The notes beneath the pieces are model-generated. The model was given only the letters and a program-made list of their open reading frames with translations. It was not told the DNA's origin and ran no database searches. From NCBI GenBank assembly GCA_030633145.1, contig DAOVTM010000169.1, forward strand, positions 1 through 8,378: 8,378 nucleotides of DNA. Reading direction: 5' to 3'. This stretch comes from Desulfobulbaceae bacterium (lineage in GTDB: Bacteria; Desulfobacterota; Desulfobulbia; Desulfobulbales; Desulfobulbaceae). Shown here piece by piece: positions 5,974 through 8,378 of this stretch; within the stretch, counting starts at the first letter, position 1, and each line of letters starts with the position of its first letter. The translations under genes and the position numbers were made by a program.

Positions 5974-6652
5974 ATAACTGCCAGGGTTGCTGGGGTACAA
6001 CCCGATCAATAAAACGGGTAAGTAACTCCTGAAACGGCTCCCGGCCAATCTCCCTGGCTCCAAAACGGAGCAGATGGGCTGTAGTCATCTGACAATCGAT
6101 CATCCTGATGCCAATTTTTTCACCATGGTGTACCAGGGCTGCTAAGGCCACCTTGGAGCTGTCGTTTACCCGGCTGAACATGGACTCACCGAAAAAGACC
6201 CGATCCAGACAGATACCGTACAGCCCTCCAACCAGACACCCATCCTGCCAGCTCTCCACTGAATGGGCAAATCCCTGCCGATGTAATGTTATATAGGCAG
6301 CCTGCATTTCCCTGGTAATCCAGGTATTTTCTCCGCTTTCCTGGCGCAGATCCGCACAGCTGGCAATGACCTCCGCAAAGGCAGTATCTGCGGTTACCTT
6401 AAATTTTCCCTGCCGGATAGTACGAGCAAGCCGTTTGGGCAGGTGAAACTGTTCAGGAAAGAGTACCAGGCGCGGCACAGGAGACCACCAGAGAATCGGC
6501 TCACCCTGTGCATACCAGGGAAAAATCCCCTCTCGATAGGCGGTGAGGAGACGAGCCGATGAAAGATCTCCGCCTACTGCCAGTAATCCGTCTGGTTCGG
6601 CAAAACGCACCTCTGGAAAGATGATATCTTCACTGAGTTGAAAGACCGGCAC
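5972..6652 (-). CDS. aat: Leucyl/phenylalanyl-tRNA--protein transferase Aat
   Basis: Aat transfers Leu or Phe from aminoacyl-tRNA to proteins with N-terminal Arg or Lys, marking them for ClpS/ClpAP degradation in the N-end-rule pathway. From the GTG at 6652 the product is 226 residues (E. coli 234) and begins MPVFQLSEDIIFP, matching the family start. Conserved blocks are GLLAVGGDL (22-30), EGIFPWY (41-47), ILWWSPVPR (53-61), TWITREM (110-116), FAHSVESW (128-135), FFGESMFSR (153-161) and IDCQ, with D186 and Q188 at the E. coli catalytic positions. The frame stays open upstream to a TTG at 6736, but that extension has no family similarity. The GTG lacks a clear Shine-Dalgarno sequence; GAGAGGAG lies upstream at 6744-6737. 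The 47-residue protein gene precedes it on the same strand. Confidence 0.94.
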   Translation of the reverse strand: MPVFQLSEDIIFPEVRFAEPDGLLAVGGDLSSARLLTAYREGIFPWYAQGEPILWWSPVPRLVLFPEQFHLPKRLARTIRQGKFKVTADTAFAEVIASCADLRQESGENTWITREMQAAYITLHRQGFAHSVESWQDGCLVGGLYGICLDRVFFGESMFSRVNDSSKVALAALVHHGEKIGIRMIDCQMTTAHLLRFGAREIGREPFQELLTRFIDRVVPQQPWQL

Positions 6653-6669
6653 GATATCAGAAACCAGGT

Positions 6670-6687
6670 AAGCGAAGCGAAGCGAAG
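6670..6687. repeat. 5-bp tandem repeat upstream of the aat start
   Basis: The plus strand shows a period-5 stretch (unit AGCGA) for about 3.6 copies, 18 bases long. It lies 18 bases upstream of the aat GTG. Since 5 is not a multiple of 3, gain or loss of a unit would shift any frame read through it. Confidence 0.6.
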
Positions 6688-6749
6688 ACTCCAGAGGACA
6701 GAAACCAGGAGCTATCTGGCGGGAAGATATCCACAACTCCTCTCAATGG

Positions 6750-6893
6750 TTATTTTGAGCTTGCTGCGTTGCCGGAAGAGCAGGCGTTGATCGCCTGACA
6801 GTACTCTTTAACAAGTTGCAGACGCTGGCGGACAGTTAAACGGAAATAAATCGGACTCAGGATCAAGACATGGATCGCATCTCGGGTACTCAT
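6750..6893 (-). CDS. 47-residue protein of unknown function upstream of aat
   Basis: I do not recognise this protein. It begins MSTRDAIHVLILSPIYFRLT and continues with a charged amphipathic stretch (VRQRLQLVKEYCQAI, 21-35) and a small polar tail with two cysteines overall (C32, C38). There is no clear membrane segment in this form. The start is chosen because a perfect AGGAGG (6905-6900) lies six bases before the ATG at 6893; a second ATG at 6896 is too close to it. The frame stays open upstream to an ATG at 7001 and a TTG at 7016, adding a hydrophobic stretch (LILLIGIIFAFFF) and an NGI repeat, but those starts lack a good ribosome binding site. The stop is 97 bases before the aat GTG on the same strand, suggesting one operon. 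Confidence 0.6.
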   Translation of the reverse strand: MSTRDAIHVLILSPIYFRLTVRQRLQLVKEYCQAINACSSGNAASSK

Positions 6894-6899
6894 CATGCA

Positions 6900-6905
6900 C
6901 CTCCT
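6900..6905 (-). promoter_or_regulatory. Perfect Shine-Dalgarno deciding the small-protein start
   Basis: AGGAGG on the minus strand, six bases before the ATG at 6893. It is the strongest ribosome binding site in the window and argues that translation begins here rather than at the upstream in-frame starts. Confidence 0.75.
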
Positions 6906-6913
6906 GTTAACAT

Positions 6914-6940
6914 TGCCATTTATGCCATTTATGCCATTTA
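6914..6940. repeat. 9-bp tandem repeat, three copies
   Basis: The unit GCCATTTAT (plus strand) occurs three times in a row over 27 bases. On the minus strand it reads in the open frame upstream of the small protein as a repeated Asn-Gly-Ile. Unit length 9 preserves frame. Confidence 0.8.
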
Positions 6941-7104
6941 CAAAAAAGAATGCAAAAATAATGCCGATGAGTAAAATTAGCTGAGTTCCAAGGTTCATCA
7001 TAGATATGTTGAACAAGCCTGCCGAGAAAGTCGATGTTTTTATTAAGAAATTATCCTGAGAAGAGTTGTGGTAGTTTCACCCTCTGCACAAATAAATTTG
7101 TAAA

Positions 7105-7132
7105 ACATTAGCACATATATTTCTCTTGTCAA
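7105..7132 (-). promoter_or_regulatory. Candidate promoter for the small protein-aat operon
   Basis: The minus strand has a perfect -35 TTGACA (7132-7127), a 16-base spacer and -10 TAATGT (7110-7105) preceded by an extended -10 TGC. The -10 match is weak but the extended element compensates. Transcription would start near 7098, about 200 bases upstream of the small-protein start. Confidence 0.45.
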
Positions 7133-7205
7133 GATTCCGACATCAAAAAGACTGCTTTTTTCAGTTCCTATGATCACTGATACCCATAAATTCCCTTTTT
7201 CACTG

Positions 7206-7234
7206 TTGGCAAGCTGTACTGTTCCTATTATAGT
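7206..7234 (+). promoter_or_regulatory. Promoter of the AICAR formyltransferase gene
   Basis: TTGGCA (7206-7211), a 17-base spacer and TATAGT (7229-7234) form a near-consensus sigma70 promoter. Transcription would start near 7241, giving a leader of about 50 bases. GTACT (7216-7220) and AGTAC (7232-7236) form an inverted repeat that overlaps the -10 and could be an operator. GAGGAG at 7275-7280 is the ribosome binding site, ten bases before the ATG. Confidence 0.65.
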
Positions 7235-7290
7235 ACTGCAAACTGAATATAAAGAACAAGCCAACCATAATTTAGAGGAGTACTACGCCC

Positions 7291-8378
7291 ATGAGCGACA
7301 TCAAAAAAATGTACACAACCATTCTTGGTGATTCTTTTCCCATGGAGATGACCATTTCTTTTGACAATCAAACTCTGATCTATCGAAAACGTACCTGGGG
7401 CATCCCCATGGAAGACGGCACAGTGGATGAACGTGGCCTGCGTTATGGGGAAAACCCGGATCAGGAGGCCGCCCTTTACGAACTGGTCAATGGAAACCTG
7501 GCTCTGGCAGACTGTAAATTTATCCAGCCGGGCAACTCCCTGGTAAGCGGCATTACGGTTGAGGATATGCTGCAGGTCGGCAAACATCCAGGTAAGATCA
7601 ACCTGACCGATGTGGATAACGGCCTCAATATCATCAAATACCTGGTGGATAAACCAGCCACAGTCATCCTCAAGCATAACAACCCCTGCGGTGCAGCAAT
7701 CGGTGACACCCTGGCCGATGCCTATAATAAGGCCAACCGTACCGACCGGATCGCCGCCTTTGGTGGAGCAGTTATTGTCAGCTCAGCAGTTGATAAGGCC
7801 ACTGCGGAGCTGATGAGTGAGAACTATCTTGAGGTGGTCTGCGCCCCGGAATTTGAAGAGGGCACTCTTGACATTCTGGCCAAGTCCAAAAACCTACGCG
7901 TAATCCGCATGGACGGTATCAACCGTCTCACCGATTTTGAGAAGTACCGCTTTGTTGACTTCAAATCCCTTATGGATGGCGGGATCATTGTCCAGCAGTC
8001 TGCGGTCAACTCCATCCGTTCTGCGGCTGACCTGCAGCCGGCAACTGCCACTTGGAAGGGAACAGAGTATGCCTGTGAACGGCAACCCAATCAGGGGGAA
8101 CTCGATGACATGATCTTTGGCTGGGCCATTGAGCATGGGGTAACCTCCAACTCGGTTATCTATGTGAAGAACGGCTGCACCACCGGTATAGGAACCGGTG
8201 AGCAGGATCGGGTCGGGGTTGCAGAGATCGCTGTTCACAAGGCTTATGTCAAGTACGCAGACATCACCTGTTTTGACAAGTTTGGAATTCCATACGCTGA
8301 TCTGGCACTTGAGGTTGAAGCGGGAAAACGGAAGAGTGCAGACAAAGAAACGATTGATGCCCAGGTCAAAGAAGATAA
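7291..8378 (+). CDS. purH: Stand-alone AICAR formyltransferase, PurH-type (3' end beyond the window)
   Basis: The enzyme transfers a formyl group from 10-formyltetrahydrofolate to AICAR to make FAICAR, the penultimate step of IMP synthesis. 362 codons are visible and the frame is open at the right edge (the last two bases are AA of an unfinished codon). Family motifs are RYGENPDQ (51-58), KHNNPCG (128-134, catalytic Lys-His pair K128/H129), RIAAFGGAVIVS (153-164) and NGCTTGIGTGEQDRV (294-308). The N-terminal MGS-like IMP cyclohydrolase domain (about 200 residues) of ordinary bifunctional PurH is absent: RYGENP lies about 50 residues from the start. The final SDAFFPF and QPGGS blocks of the family are not yet reached, so several dozen residues are missing off the edge. 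A separate IMP cyclohydrolase must be encoded elsewhere, possibly next door. Confidence 0.9.
   Translation, partial: MSDIKKMYTTILGDSFPMEMTISFDNQTLIYRKRTWGIPMEDGTVDERGLRYGENPDQEAALYELVNGNLALADCKFIQPGNSLVSGITVEDMLQVGKHPGKINLTDVDNGLNIIKYLVDKPATVILKHNNPCGAAIGDTLADAYNKANRTDRIAAFGGAVIVSSAVDKATAELMSENYLEVVCAPEFEEGTLDILAKSKNLRVIRMDGINRLTDFEKYRFVDFKSLMDGGIIVQQSAVNSIRSAADLQPATATWKGTEYACERQPNQGELDDMIFGWAIEHGVTSNSVIYVKNGCTTGIGTGEQDRVGVAEIAVHKAYVKYADITCFDKFGIPYADLALEVEAGKRKSADKETIDAQVKED

Noticed and set aside
7043..7264. 73-residue minus-strand frame in the gap before the AICAR formyltransferase gene
   Set aside because: No ribosome binding site; it runs across both divergent promoters and shows no domain or plausible start context.
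7017..7290. A selC-like tRNA or other small RNA gene in the aat/purH gap
   Set aside because: No cloverleaf, TTCGA-type T-loop or CCA end could be found; the gap is explained by two divergent promoters and leaders.
7228..7677. 149-residue minus-strand frame overlapping the AICAR formyltransferase start
   Set aside because: It covers the promoter and the RYGENP-coding region of a clear plus-strand gene and has no family similarity.
1..8378. CRISPR array, insertion sequence, prophage or attachment site
   Set aside because: No spaced direct repeats of CRISPR size, no transposase or integrase and no terminal inverted repeats were seen; only short tandem repeats at 6670-6687 and 6914-6940.

Overview
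The window looks like chromosomal DNA of a mid-GC Gram-negative anaerobe of the Desulfobacterota, most likely the Desulfobulbales. That is an inference from gene content and protein style: a bacterial-type SelA, a stand-alone AICAR formyltransferase, a PilT retraction ATPase, an Aat transferase, and a GGDEF-like/TPR protein. No marker in the window fixes the species. There is no sign of phage, transposon, CRISPR or recent transfer.

Layout. Positions 1-496 carry no protein gene. Read on the minus strand they look like the promoter and leader of a ribosomal RNA operon. Two strong sigma70-type promoters in tandem (-35/-10 at 330-302 and 220-192) are followed by a terminator-like hairpin (149-125), a boxA-like element (124-105), and what appear to be the first bases of 16S rRNA at the left edge (10-1). 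Divergent from it, on the plus strand, is selA (497-1903), followed by a 701-residue protein with degenerate GGDEF-like segments and TPR repeats (1949-4054). That gene overlaps a LOG-family gene by 4 bases (4051-4758), and a PilT-type ATPase follows (4839-5918). The four may be partly co-transcribed, but candidate internal promoters precede the TPR gene and pilT.

The minus-strand unit that converges on pilT contains a 47-residue protein of unknown function (6893-6750) and aat (6652-5972), driven from a promoter near 7132-7105. Divergent from it, a promoter at 7206-7234 drives a purH-type AICAR formyltransferase (7291 to the right edge), whose last part lies outside the window.

Functional reading. 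Most genes are housekeeping: selenocysteine-tRNA synthesis, N-end-rule tagging, purine synthesis, pilus retraction and rRNA. The parts least explained by known annotation are the rRNA leader with its internal terminator-like hairpin, the GGDEF-like/TPR protein coupled to a LOG enzyme and near pilT, and the small-protein/aat leader region, which holds short tandem repeats and a possible coupled leader peptide.
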